From Microcoleus vaginatus PCC 9802 (GTDB lineage Bacteria > Cyanobacteriota > Cyanobacteriia > Cyanobacteriales > Microcoleaceae): a stretch of DNA of 64,000 nucleotides. Positions 44,133 to 54,400 of the stretch are shown here, piece after piece (positions within the stretch are counted from its first letter, which is position 1; every line of letters begins with the position of its first letter). The DNA lies in NCBI GenBank assembly GCA_022701275.1, contig CP031740.1, positions 2,243,001-2,307,000 of the forward strand, written 5' to 3'. Position numbers and translations under genes: made by a program. The notes below the pieces were generated by a model. That model saw only the letters and a program-made list of their open reading frames with translations, had not been told where the DNA came from and ran no database searches.

Positions 44133-44795
44133 ATGAACAACACTCAGAAGTCGGAAACACCAGCGGAGTTAGTGATTCCCCAGCTAATTGTTGGGTTAGG
44201 CAATCCCGAACCTAAATACGATCGCACCCGACACAACATAGGCTTTAATGCTGTCGATGCCTTGGCTAAATCTTGGCAGATTGCGCTGTCGGAAAATCGC
44301 AAATTTCAAGGCACATTTGGCGAGGGAAACCGGCCGCGGGGACAGAAAATCCGCTTGCTGAAACCGCTTACTTACATGAATCTGTCGGGTCAAGCGATTC
44401 GGGCGGCGACGGATTGGTACAAAATACCTGCTGAGTCGGTATTAATAGTATACGATGATATGGATTTGCCGATCGGGAAATTGAGAATGCGGCTTGCCGG
44501 TTCGGCCGGCGGACACAACGGCATGAAATCGACAATTTCTCATTTGGGTACAGACAAATTTCCCCGCTTGCGGATTGGCATCGGCAAACCTCAAAACGAT
44601 TCTGCTAAAAATGAGAAAGATACGATTTCCTTCGTTTTAGGAAAATTTTCCTCAGAGGAAAGTCAGTTAGTAGAGAAAGTGCTTAAACTGGTTGTAGAAG
44701 CTGTGGAACTAAGTCTGCACCAAGGAGTAGAAAAAGCCATGAGCCTTTACAATAGTCGCACAATTGCAGAAACAAACGCGGAAACAAAAAGGTGA
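44133..44795 (+). CDS. pth: Peptidyl-tRNA hydrolase
   Basis: A 220-residue Pth that recycles peptidyl-tRNA. VGLGNPEPKYDRTRHNIGF (catalytic His region), TYMNLSGQAI, VYDDMDLPIGKLRMR and GGHNGMKSTISHLG are diagnostic. An N-terminal extension of about 16 residues precedes the usual start. It abuts tatA and overlaps the next gene by 4 bp (GTGA). Confidence 0.96.
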   Translation: MNNTQKSETPAELVIPQLIVGLGNPEPKYDRTRHNIGFNAVDALAKSWQIALSENRKFQGTFGEGNRPRGQKIRLLKPLTYMNLSGQAIRAATDWYKIPAESVLIVYDDMDLPIGKLRMRLAGSAGGHNGMKSTISHLGTDKFPRLRIGIGKPQNDSAKNEKDTISFVLGKFSSEESQLVEKVLKLVVEAVELSLHQGVEKAMSLYNSRTIAETNAETKR

Positions 44796-45058
44796 GTTCG
44801 AGACGTTTGCCTGAAACAACTGCATATGTCCGAGTTACTGGTCAATCTTGGCAAAAAGGCACGATTGAGGGTGAAGTGACTGCCGGGAATTTTGAGTGGC
44901 AGTTTCAGTGGCGTTTCACGTCAGAAAAAACACTGATACTTGAGCCTTCTCAGGGTAGGGCATTGATTCAGGAACCGCTGCACCGTTTCCTGGAAAAATG
45001 GGATTATCAGCTTGAACCGGGCGGGGATTATTCGTTTACGGTTCGGGCTCAATTTTAA
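44792..45058 (+). CDS. DUF3146 family protein
   Basis: 88 residues. GTG start overlapping the pth TGA stop by 4 bp. Seen: LPETTAYVRVTGQSWQKG, FEWQFQWRF, and DYQLEPGGDYSFTVRAQF, which match the DUF3146 family known only from cyanobacteria. The function is unknown; it is coupled to pth. Confidence 0.88.
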   Translation: MSSRRLPETTAYVRVTGQSWQKGTIEGEVTAGNFEWQFQWRFTSEKTLILEPSQGRALIQEPLHRFLEKWDYQLEPGGDYSFTVRAQF

Positions 45059-45066
45059 AATCTTGG

Positions 45067-45244
45067 TAATGGGAAATGGGGAAACGGTAATCGGGAATAA
45101 AAACTTCCTCTAGTAGGAGATCCCGCTTCCAGTAATTCTTTAATTAATCACGGGAAATTGCTGTAATGGGAAATTGGGAAACGGTAATCGGGAAGGCAAA
45201 CTTTCTCTAGTAGTATCTCCCGATTCCAGTAATTCTTTAATTAA
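45067..45244. repeat. Tandem 81-bp direct repeat
   Basis: Copies at 45067-45147 and 45164-45244, 97-bp period, with a 16-bp spacer. About 85 percent identical by eye. The second copy codes for the last third of the SLH-like gene (minus strand); the first is non-coding downstream. Confidence 0.85.
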
Positions 45245-45514
45245 ACCAGGTGGCGTCGCTTCTCGGTAAGCGCCGCAATAATACATTGTCAAAACAGCTT
45301 TGTAAGCCCAGTGATTGGAAGGTACATCGCTAAAAGGATTTGGCAGGGTTTCAGCCTGATTCTGCACGCAAGCATTGAGAATTTGTTCTCGCATTAGCTG
45401 CGCTTGAACTAAAGAATTATTTGGCTTGGCTTCTGTGGTATTTTCTGCTTTGGCAGGAGCCCAAATACCTGTATAAATTAACAGTGTAGCAGTGGCAAAG
45501 AGGGTGAGTTTCAT
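45140..45514 (-). CDS. Secreted protein with a single SLH-like segment, altered C-terminus
   Basis: A 124-residue protein: signal peptide (about 1-23, cleavage after AKAE), then a segment NPFSDVPSNHWAYKAVLTMYY resembling one S-layer-homology repeat. The last 35 residues (from LIKELLESG) are encoded by one copy of an 81-bp duplication; because the period is 97 bp, the second copy is read out of frame and the protein stops early. Probably an altered C-terminus of an older gene. Function unknown. Confidence 0.6.
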   Translation of the reverse strand: MKLTLFATATLLIYTGIWAPAKAENTTEAKPNNSLVQAQLMREQILNACVQNQAETLPNPFSDVPSNHWAYKAVLTMYYCGAYREATPPGLIKELLESGDTTRESLPSRLPFPNFPLQQFPVIN

Positions 45515-45542
45515 ACATTTATAAATTTCTGAATAAGTTGAT

Positions 45543-45606
45543 TGGTAGTGAGGAGTTTAGTCATCAAAATTGCGGAAAATAAGGAGTCTTCGTCCTTACT
45601 ACAAAC
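45543..45606. repeat. Hairpin element GTAGTGAGGA...TCCTTACTAC
   Basis: GTAGTGAGGA (45545) and TCCTTACTAC (about 45592) are inverted repeats with one mismatch. It shares the GAGGAGTTTAGTC end with the sequence at 34680. The stop codon of the CPBP gene is inside its right arm. Confidence 0.55.
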
Positions 45607-46429
45607 CTTTGGAATGTTCAGACATTTTTCGCATGCCCAAGGCCAATACACTCAAAAACAACAGCCCCACGGCCCCAGCTAGCGGATTGCCGTTAACTCC
45701 TGTCACCCACTCGGGAACAGATGCCGAATATCGCACTAACTGTCCGATGTTAATCACGTAATATCCCCAGACTAAACCTGCATGAAGCCCGATCGACAAA
45801 CCGAGGCGATTTTGGCGCGATCTTTTTCCCCAAACCAGAATCAAACCCAGCAACAACAACCCCGGAAACTGCGGCCAACTCCCGAGCATTGCCGCGACAG
45901 GTTTGATAAAATGAGATAGGGCAAACACCAGGCTATTCGCCCACAGAGATATTTTATAATTGTAATCCCGCTGCAACTCGTCCAGCAACCAACCCCGGAA
46001 TACCAACTCCTCCGCAAAACCGACTCCAAGGGCGCTTAACAGCCCTTCTGCGATGATTCTCGGCAAATTATCTGAATTTTGCCACGCGACTAAGCCGAAC
46101 ACCCCTTGCACCGCAAATAGGGTGAAAGTGAGACAAAGCCCGATCGCCAATCCGATTAAAAGCTCAAAACCGTTTTTTCGGGTATTGATTAAACCGTAAC
46201 TTTTGAGTAATTGGGTTTGTCCGTAAACCTGTTTTCCCCAGGGTGGCACTAGGAACACAAACTCTGCAAATAGCAATCCCATTGTCAGAATAGTGGCTAG
46301 GTTACTATCTTTAACTAAGAGATAAATGGGTGCTGCTAGCGGGAGCCAAATTGCTAGCAAGATTAATAGGAAAATTATTACACGTAAAGGAAATGGATAA
46401 CTGGCTATTATTTGGAGGCGGTTAATCAT
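45599..46429 (-). CDS. CPBP family intramembrane protease
   Basis: A 276-residue membrane protein with seven to eight hydrophobic segments. The glutamate motif EELVFRGWLLDEL (EExxxR) near residue 140 and His in LVFALSHFIKPV are the catalytic motifs of the CAAX protease/bacteriocin-processing family. The substrate is unknown. Its last codons are formed by a repeat element. Confidence 0.9.
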   Translation of the reverse strand: MINRLQIIASYPFPLRVIIFLLILLAIWLPLAAPIYLLVKDSNLATILTMGLLFAEFVFLVPPWGKQVYGQTQLLKSYGLINTRKNGFELLIGLAIGLCLTFTLFAVQGVFGLVAWQNSDNLPRIIAEGLLSALGVGFAEELVFRGWLLDELQRDYNYKISLWANSLVFALSHFIKPVAAMLGSWPQFPGLLLLGLILVWGKRSRQNRLGLSIGLHAGLVWGYYVINIGQLVRYSASVPEWVTGVNGNPLAGAVGLLFLSVLALGMRKMSEHSKGL

Positions 46430-46608
46430 TGTTGTAAATTAAACAGGTTTTACATGATATCTGTAGGGACACAGCATTGCTGTCTCCCTACCCGGATTAT
46501 AAACACGCCATTGCCCTACCCCTAATGTACAAAGCAGACGGAAAAAGCTAGAATGGCATCGTATCGGTTGAAACTTTAAGTGAAGCAAAACTATAACATC
46601 AGGTAACA

Positions 46609-48057
46609 ATGACTGAAGCCTCGGATTTTTCAAATGTCGATCGCGAATTAGATGACACAATTTTAAGCTTCGCAGACATTCAGGCAGAACTCAACCTGCG
46701 CCACGCTAAAGATGCTCTGCGAGATATAGTAGAAAATCTCGACTTGACAGTTCAAGAGCGAACTGGACTAGAACCGGAAATTGGCGGATTGGAGAAAATG
46801 CTCGACAAGCTAGAGCGCGCTTGCGTGCAAATAGCTGTGTTTGGGATGGTGGGAAGGGGAAAATCTTCGGTTTTGAACGCGCTGCTAGGTCAAAATGTGT
46901 TTGAAACTGGCCCGACTCACGGGGTGACTCGCACGACAACTATTGGCCAGTGGGATGTCGGAGAGGGAATTGATGAGAATTTGCCCGATCGACTTTCGCC
47001 AGTTATTTACCGTTTGTCGCAAGTTGAATTAATCGACACTCCGGGAATAGATGAAGTTGACGGCGAAACTCGCGAACTTTTAGCCCGCCGCGTTGCTAAA
47101 CAAGCAGATTTGATTTTGTTTGTAGTTGCTGGCGACATTACAAAAGTGGAATACGCAGCACTTTCGCAGTTGCGGGAAGCCGGAAAACCGATGTTATTAG
47201 TGTTTAATAAGATTGACCAGTATCCTGATGCAGACAGGCTGGCAATTTATCATAAAATTCGAGACGACCGCGTGAGAGAATTGTTGTCTCCCGATGAAAT
47301 TGTGATGGCGGCGGCTTCGCCTTTGACGGCGAGGGCGGTGCGCCGTCCCGACGGAAGTATGGGCGTGCAAATGACTCGCAGTTTGCCACAAGTGCAAGAT
47401 TTAAAATTAAAGATTTTGGAGATTTTAGACCGGGAAGGCAAATCTTTGGTCGCGCTGAATACGATGCTCTGTGCGGGGGATATTAACGAGCAGTTGGTGC
47501 AGCGAAAAATGGAGATTCGAGATGACGCCGCTAATCGAATTATCTGGAACGGGGTAATGACTAAAGCGGTGGCGATCGCACTTAATCCAATTACTGTAGT
47601 TGATATTCTTAGCGGTGCGGTAATTGATGTGGTGATGATATTAACTTTATCTAAAGTTTACGGCATTGCGATGACGGAAGCGGGCGCGGTGGAATTGCTG
47701 CAAAAGATTGCGATTAGTATGGGGGGAATTACTGCGGGCGAATTGGTGGCTAATTTTGGTTTGAGCTCGTTGAAAGGATTGTTGGGTTTGGCGACGCCGG
47801 CGACGGGGGGTTTGGCTTTAGGGCCTTATTTGTCTGTGGCAGTGACGCAAGCTGCGATCGCGGGGGTTTCTTCCTACGGTATCGGTCAAGTTACTAAGGC
47901 TTATTTAGCTAATGGTGCTTCTTGGGGAGATGATGGGCCAAAGGCTGTTGTGAGCAAGATTTTGTCTTCTTTGGATGAGGAGTCTATTTTAAATCGGATT
48001 AAGGAAGAGTTGCGGGCTAAGTTGGATTTGGGAAGTGTGGAAAAACAGAAATCTTAG
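46609..48057 (+). CDS. Dynamin-like/Era-type GTPase with DUF697 domain
   Basis: 482 residues. GTPase motifs: G1 GMVGRGKSSVLNALLG, G3 LIDTPGIDEV, G4 LVFNKIDQYP. The N-terminal 55 residues are helical. The C-terminal half (about 300-460) has Gly/Ala-rich hydrophobic segments with KILSSLDEESILNRIKEEL as in DUF697 proteins. Likely a membrane-associated GTPase; its cellular role in cyanobacteria is not established. Confidence 0.88.
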   Translation: MTEASDFSNVDRELDDTILSFADIQAELNLRHAKDALRDIVENLDLTVQERTGLEPEIGGLEKMLDKLERACVQIAVFGMVGRGKSSVLNALLGQNVFETGPTHGVTRTTTIGQWDVGEGIDENLPDRLSPVIYRLSQVELIDTPGIDEVDGETRELLARRVAKQADLILFVVAGDITKVEYAALSQLREAGKPMLLVFNKIDQYPDADRLAIYHKIRDDRVRELLSPDEIVMAAASPLTARAVRRPDGSMGVQMTRSLPQVQDLKLKILEILDREGKSLVALNTMLCAGDINEQLVQRKMEIRDDAANRIIWNGVMTKAVAIALNPITVVDILSGAVIDVVMILTLSKVYGIAMTEAGAVELLQKIAISMGGITAGELVANFGLSSLKGLLGLATPATGGLALGPYLSVAVTQAAIAGVSSYGIGQVTKAYLANGASWGDDGPKAVVSKILSSLDEESILNRIKEELRAKLDLGSVEKQKS

Positions 48058-48413
48058 CGAGCGGCTGTTTTACGTTGACCCAGCAATCCTGGCGCAGCCC
48101 TGCCGCAATCAGGCAGGGGTTTAAACCCCTACCTCAAACCTAAATTTGTGTGAAGACAATTTAACAAATTATTAGGATAAAAACCTGTTACCAATTACCA
48201 ATTATTACTGTATCTTACTAACTCATAACTTAGGCAATTGGCAGAGGTTGGGCGATTGCGGCAAATAAGGTGTGCTGTGCACACCCTACTCTAATTCCGC
48301 GAAGGTGGACTTTGTTTGTGTAGCCGCCAATTCGATTCGGCGGGTTAAGATCGAATTTTTAATCCGAATTCGATTCGGCGGCTTAACATCAGGTTTTTAA
48401 CCCTAATTCGCTC
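48058..48413. other. Spacer between the GTPase and argG genes
   Basis: 356 bp between convergent genes. It contains a GGTGTGCTGTGCACACC hairpin (about 48270), a TTGTGTAGCCGCCAATTCGATTCGGCGG element (48317-48345) with a partial second copy at 48366-48385 and TTTTTAA runs. A palindrome CGATTCGGCGG-type unit resembles the repeat at 3242. No gene. Confidence 0.55.
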
Positions 48414-49622
48414 CTATTTGTAACCTCTATTTTTCTCCGACCAAATGCGGGTTGGTAGCCCCCAAACATAGACAAATCCTTCGGCAGCTTTGTGATCGAA
48501 TTCGTCCTCTGCGCCGTAGGTGGCTAAGTCGAAACTGTACAGGGAATTTTCAGATTTGCGGCCAACAATTGTCGCATTTCCTTTGAATAGTTTGAGCCGC
48601 ACGGTTCCAGTTACTCGCTTTTGCGTGTCCTGAATAAATGCGTCTAAAGCGGTTTTCAAAGGATTGTACCAAAGGCCGTTGTAAATCATTTGGCTGTAGG
48701 TTTCTTCGATGCCTCGCTTGTACCGCGTCACATCTGCTGTCAACGTCAAACTTTCTAAGTCTCGGTGCGCCTGCATCAAAACTAAAATCGCTGGTGTTTC
48801 ATAAATTTCCCGCGATTTAATCCCGACTAAGCGGTTTTCAATCATGTCAATCCGGCCGACTCCGTGGTTTCCAACTATTTCGTTTAGTTGGGAAATTAGG
48901 GCGACTGGTGATAAATTGTTGCCGTTCAAAGTGACAGGATTTCCGCAATCGAAACCGATTTCTATGTATTCGGGTGTGTCGGGAGTTTGTTCGATCGCCT
49001 TTGTCATCAAATACACCTCTTCCGGCGGTTCCGCCCACGGATCTTCGAGGATTCCGGCTTCAATTGCCATTCCCAATAAGTTGCGATCGATACTGTAAGG
49101 GGAAGACTTTTTCACCGGGGACGGAATGCCACATTTCTCGCCGTATGCGATCGTTTCCTCGCGGCTCATTTTCCACTCCCGCGCAGGTGCTAAAATCTTA
49201 ATCTTGGGGTTGAGCGCGCCGATCGACACATCGAACCGTACCTGATCGTTTCCTTTACCTGTGCAACCGTGGGCGATCGCATCTGCACCGTATTTTTCCG
49301 CAGCTTCTACTAACAATTTAGCAATCAGCGGGCGAGCCAGGGCAGTCGAAAGGGGATAACGGTTTTCGTAAAGTGCGTTAGCTTGAATCGCTGGAAACGC
49401 ATAGTCTTTGACAAATTCCTCGGTAGCATCAATAACTAAAGATTCCGAAGCACCGGATGCTAAAGCTTTTTTGCGGATCGGTTCTAATTCGTCTCCCTGT
49501 CCCAAATCCGCAGCCAGAGTAATTACCTCTTCCACACCCCACTCATTTTTGAGGTAAGGAATGCAGACGGAGGTATCGACTCCGCCCGAATATGCTAGCA
49601 CAACTTTTTTAGCGCGACTCAT
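48414..49622 (-). CDS. argG: Argininosuccinate synthase
   Basis: A 402-residue enzyme joining citrulline and aspartate with ATP for arginine synthesis. The opening [21 protein letters not shown] is the PP-loop; [47 protein letters not shown] and [18 protein letters not shown] are diagnostic. Complete. It precedes MITE-like copy 5 upstream and is not in an operon with other arg genes. Confidence 0.98.
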   Translation of the reverse strand: MSRAKKVVLAYSGGVDTSVCIPYLKNEWGVEEVITLAADLGQGDELEPIRKKALASGASESLVIDATEEFVKDYAFPAIQANALYENRYPLSTALARPLIAKLLVEAAEKYGADAIAHGCTGKGNDQVRFDVSIGALNPKIKILAPAREWKMSREETIAYGEKCGIPSPVKKSSPYSIDRNLLGMAIEAGILEDPWAEPPEEVYLMTKAIEQTPDTPEYIEIGFDCGNPVTLNGNNLSPVALISQLNEIVGNHGVGRIDMIENRLVGIKSREIYETPAILVLMQAHRDLESLTLTADVTRYKRGIEETYSQMIYNGLWYNPLKTALDAFIQDTQKRVTGTVRLKLFKGNATIVGRKSENSLYSFDLATYGAEDEFDHKAAEGFVYVWGLPTRIWSEKNRGYK

Positions 49623-49640
49623 TGCTATTTACATCCTGAA

Positions 49641-49775
49641 TTTAACTGACATCTTGCACCCTTGTCACTAAGCTTTTCAGGGCGGGCAAGATGCCCACCC
49701 CACAAAAAAATATTATTTTTGTGGAACAGGCATCTTGCCTGTTCTTGAGAATGGTGCCTAATGTGAGGTTTAACC
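49641..49775. mobile_element. MITE-like repeat element, copy 5
   Basis: Left TTTAACTGACATCTTGCACC (49641-49660), right GGTGCCTAATGTGAGGTTTAACC (49753-49775), imperfect inverted repeats. The core GGGCGGGCAAGATGCCCACCCCACAA ... TTTGTGGAACAGGCATCTTGCCTGTTCTTGAGAATGGTGC is the best-preserved version in the window. 135 bp. It lies in the 308-bp spacer between argG and the glycosyltransferase gene, and could carry outward terminators or promoters. Confidence 0.75.
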
Positions 49776-49930
49776 GACTTTTCATTATGCACCTAATTGA
49801 GATCGATTCTTGTCAGAAATAGTACAGATTTATATATTCTTTTTTTGCTAAACTTTGCTATTTCCCTGCGGAGTTGCTGCGAAAAATCTGCTACCGTGGG
49901 ATACGGTAACTGTGGAGATGGGGAAAAACC

Positions 49931-50869
49931 GTGTTTTTTAGTGTTGTGATTCCGACGTACAATCGTAAACCGATTTTGGCCAAATGTCTACTGGCTTTGG
50001 AAAATCAGCAGTTCGGTGAGATTGTTAGAGACTATGAAGTAATTGTGGTGGACGACGGATCGACGGACGGGACGCTGGAGTGGTTGGCTGCAGATGCCGA
50101 CTTGTTGCCTCATGTACGATCGATCTGTCAATCTCACCAGGGCCCGGCGGCGGCCCGGAATTTGGGCGTTGAAGATGCTAAGGGCGATACGATTATTTTT
50201 ATTGACAGCGATTTGGTGGTAACAGAGCATTTTTTGCAAGCACACGCCGATGCTTTACTACAGGGTTACAAAGATACTGATGCTGTTTTTACTTACGGCA
50301 GTGTGATTAATACTTGTAATTTCGATAATCCTACCTCAGAGCCTTACAAAATCACCGATTTTTCGGCGGCTTATTTTGCTACGGGAAATGTGGCGATCGC
50401 GCGCCACTGGCTACTGGCTGCTGGACTGTTTGACACTCGCTTTCAACTGTACGGATGGGAAGATTTAGAATTGGGTGTTAGGTTGAAAAAATTAGGTTTA
50501 AAATTGATTAAATGTCCGGCTGCTGTGGGCTATCACTGGCATCCACCTTTTAGTTTAGAGCAAATTCCGGGCATGATTGATCGAGAAATTCAGCGTGGGA
50601 GAATGGGAGTTTTGTTTTATCAAAAACACCCAAGTTGGGAAGTGCGGATGATGATTCAAATGACTGTTTTGCACCAAATCCTGTGGGGATTTTTATCATT
50701 AGGTGGGATGCTGAACGAGCGAACGATGACTCCTTTTTTGCAGTGGTTGATTGACCAAGGTAAGCCGCAGTTAGCTTTAGAAATTGCGCGAATTTTTCTG
50801 AATTGGTATAACGTGAAAGCCGTGTACGCCGCTTGTGGGAAATTGCAGGTCGAGACAAAGATACCATAA
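49931..50869 (+). CDS. Family 2 glycosyltransferase
   Basis: A 312-residue GT-A glycosyltransferase. GTG start. VVIPTYNRKPILAKCL (nucleotide end), VDDGSTDGTLEWL, GPAAARNLGVEDAKGDTIIFIDSD (DxD-type SD), and WEDLELGVRLKKLG (the ED acid) are typical of GT2. There are no membrane segments. The acceptor is unknown; surface glycan or glycolipid is a guess. Confidence 0.93.
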   Translation: MFFSVVIPTYNRKPILAKCLLALENQQFGEIVRDYEVIVVDDGSTDGTLEWLAADADLLPHVRSICQSHQGPAAARNLGVEDAKGDTIIFIDSDLVVTEHFLQAHADALLQGYKDTDAVFTYGSVINTCNFDNPTSEPYKITDFSAAYFATGNVAIARHWLLAAGLFDTRFQLYGWEDLELGVRLKKLGLKLIKCPAAVGYHWHPPFSLEQIPGMIDREIQRGRMGVLFYQKHPSWEVRMMIQMTVLHQILWGFLSLGGMLNERTMTPFLQWLIDQGKPQLALEIARIFLNWYNVKAVYAACGKLQVETKIP

Positions 50870-50926
50870 ATCAGCCGGACGCTGCAAATAAAATATAAGA
50901 TATTGTAGGAGTGGTTCAGGGCCCAT

Positions 50927-51078
50927 TGGTGTCAACTTAAGCTCAAATGTAGTAACGGTATACTGGTTGACACTTATGCCTAAATTCTCCTAGCCTTGCT
51001 TAAGAAAGGGGATTTGCCGGACTCAAGGCTTGGATACAAACCAGAGAAACAAAGGATTTTAGTCTTAAGTTGACACCA
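50927..51078. mobile_element. 152-bp element with perfect 15-bp terminal inverted repeats
   Basis: TGGTGTCAACTTAAG (50927-50941) and CTTAAGTTGACACCA (51064-51078) are exact reverse complements. There is no open reading frame and no clear target duplication. One end is matched over 19 nt at 1551. Typical of a non-autonomous transposable element (MITE). It sits between the glycosyltransferase and histidine kinase genes in a 571-bp gap that is otherwise featureless. Confidence 0.8.
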
Positions 51079-51440
51079 CTGATTAGGGGGTGTTTTAATT
51101 GTCATTTCCACTAAGGATATTTACTTAGAAAACATAATAGCGAGCCACCAGGTAAAGGCAGGCGAAACCCGGTTCTAGATCTTGTAAAAATTTTACCTTT
51201 AATCAAAGTTGCTTGCTGAGCCTGTGATTTGAGGAATCTCGGCTGCTTTCTTGATGGGCTGCGATAATTACATTTCCCGACATTTTCCAACTATTCTTAT
51301 TTTTGATATAATTATAGATAATTTAGGAGTGTGCTATATACCCAAGAGTTGTGCTGATTTACCTGAAAGTGTTAGCTACAAACGGTTAAGGACTTACAAG
51401 TATTCCCACATAAAAAATTTGAATAATTTGAGGGTCGGCT

Positions 51441-54400
51441 GTGAATACAACTGATGAGAAAAATCCAAGACGAGAAACAATTAGACTTCCAAACACTGCT
51501 TTACAAGAAAATATTTTAATGGTGGACGACAATCCAGAAAGCTTGCGACTTGTATCCCGGCTTTTGTCTAAGCGGGGATATAAAGTGCGGCCGACACGAG
51601 ATGGCAAATTGGCTCTCAACTTTGCTCTATCGAGTCCACCGGATTTGATTTTGCTGGACATCATGATGCCCGGTATGGATGGCTATCAAGTCTGCGAACA
51701 GTTAAAAGCGTCTCCGAAAACGAAAGATATTCCTGTGATTTTTATCAGCTCTTTAAATGAAGTTTTTGATAAAGTCAAAGCTTTTTCGCTGGGGGCGGTA
51801 GACTACATTACTAAACCGTTTGAAATAGATGAAGTCGTGGCTCGCGTCGAAAATCAACTGCTGCTCAGTCGGCTTTCTAAGGAAATTTTAGCAAAAAATG
51901 CGCTGCTAGAAGCTGAAATAGAAGAACGCAAGCGGATCGAAGCACAACTAAGAGAAAGCCAGCACTGGCTGTCGGCAGTAATTAAAACGAATCCTAATTT
52001 ATTGTACGTTTACGATGTGATAGAAGAGAGAAGTCTCTACGTCAACCGCGAAATCTATAGCGATATTGGCTACACCTTTGAAGAAATACAGGAGATGGCA
52101 GCCACATTTATTCCTAAGTTAATACACCCTGACGATATCCCTGGATTCTTAGAACAAAGAAAAAAAATTGAGACAGCAAAAGATGGCGAAAGCTTTGATT
52201 TTGAATACCGGATACAGCACAAAAATGGTGAATATCGGTGGTTTTGCAGCCGGGAGAGCGTGTTTGCCAGAACAGCGCAGGGCAAACCTTGGAAAATTCT
52301 GGGAACTGCTGCTGAAATTAGCGATCGCAAACAAGCAGAACTCGAACTTAAAACAGCTTTAGCTGCTTTGGAACGGCAAATCAAGCAAAGATTTCTGTTA
52401 GAAACAATTACTCTCGAAATCCGCTACAGCTTAAATCCCGATCAAGTTTTTCAAACAGCAACGGCCCAGATAGGTCGAATTTTTAACGCCGATTCCTGCT
52501 TGATTCACACCTACACAGAAAGCCCAGCTCCCCGAATTTTTAATGTCGCTGAGTACAGAAAAGACGCAGCAAAATCGCTTTTAGATTTAGAAATTCCCGT
52601 ACAGGGCAATCCTCACCTTCAGTTTTTATTGTCCCAAGATCAAGCGGTAGTTTGTGACGATGTTTTTTCCGAACCCCTGCTAGAAAATGTCAGAGATTTG
52701 TGCGGTCAAATAGGTTTGAAGTCGATGATATCCATCCGCACTTCCTACCAGGGAAAAGCCAACGGAATGATATGCTTGCACCAGTACGATAGCCCGCGTC
52801 ACTGGACGCAGGATGAGATCAGATTATTGAAGGCTGTGGCGGCACAGATGGGAATTGCGATCGCTCAAGCCAATCTTCTCGAACAAGATAAACAACAGCG
52901 ACTTAAACTTCAACACAGCGAAGCTAGTCTAGCAGCAGCCCAGAAAATTGCCCATATCGGCAGTTGGGAATTGGATTTAGTCACCCATAAAATTACTTGG
53001 TCAGAAGAAGTATTCCGCATTTTTGGTCTTGACTCAACCGCAACTGAACCGACATCTGCCCAACTTTTAAAGATGTGTCATCCCGAGGACAGACACTTGT
53101 TTCAAAAAACTGTCACTCTCACTATCTCACAAGGCATTTCCTACAAAAGAGAGTTCCGATTTTTTCATCCTAGCCGTCAAATCATATACGTGGAAGGAAG
53201 GGGAGAAGCTGTTTTTAACGAAACCGGGGAAGTAATCAAACTTCTGGGAACAGTAATGGATATTAGCGATCGCAAACAAGCCGAAGCTGCTTTGCTTCTT
53301 AGTGAAGAACGTTTTGAGCTGGCATTTGAAGGCAGTGCGATGGGATTGTGGGATTGGAATCTTGTCACGGCCGAAGTCTATTTTAATTCGCGGTGGAAAA
53401 CGATGCTAGGATATGAAGTAGAGGAAATAGAAAATAATATCGCATCGTGGGAGGAACTGGTACATCCAGAGGATTGGCGTTCGGTTAAAGCAGCGCTAAA
53501 TGCTCACCTAGAAGGCAAAGAACCCACTTACGAAAAGGAATTTCGGATGCTGACAAAATCCGGCGAGTGGAAGTGGATTTTGAGTCAAGCGAAGGTGATG
53601 GAACGCGACGCTTCGGGAAATCCTGTGCGGATGACGGGCACGCATACCGATATTAGCGATCGCAAACAAGCCGAAGCAGATTTGCTGCTTAGCGAACTGC
53701 GAGAACGGGAAAAAGCGCAACAGTTAGAACAAACTCTGGAATACTTAAAAAATGCTCAATCCCAGCTCATTCAATCCGAAAAAATGTCAAGTATCGGGCA
53801 AATGGTAGCGGGAGTTGCCCACGAAATTAATAACCCTGTCAACTTCATCTACGGCAATATTCTTCCCGCCAAACAGTACGCTTGCGATTTAGTAAAATTG
53901 CTCCAGCTATACCAGCAATACTATCCTGAACCAGTTCCTGAAATAGCCCAAGAATTGGCAGAAGTCGAGGTGGATTTTATCGCTGACGATTTTCCGAAAA
54001 TCATGGCTTCAATGCAAGAAGGTGCTAACCGGATTAAGCAGATAGTGCTGTCTTTGCGAAACTTTTCGAGACTCGATGAAACAGCTCGCAAAGTAATAGA
54101 CATTCATGAAGGGATAGAGAGCACTTTGGTGATTTTGCAGCACCGATTGCAGTCACAGCCCAAACGGGGGGAAATTCAACTTATTAAAAATTACGGCACA
54201 CTGCCAAAAGTCGAGTGTTATCCGGCTCAATTAAACCAGGTATTTATGAATTTATTGTTGAATGCGATCGACGCTGTGGAAGAGTCATCAGCAAACTGTA
54301 CTTGCAAAGTTAAGCAGATTCGCATTGTTACTGAACTCAGCGGAGAAAATCAAGTGTGTGTGCGGATTTCTGACACCGGGCCCGGTATCCGTCCCGAAGT

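Noticed and set aside
46439-46660. Small minus-strand frame before the GTPase gene
   Set aside because: Overlaps the GTPase start and promoter and has no ribosome site or similarity.
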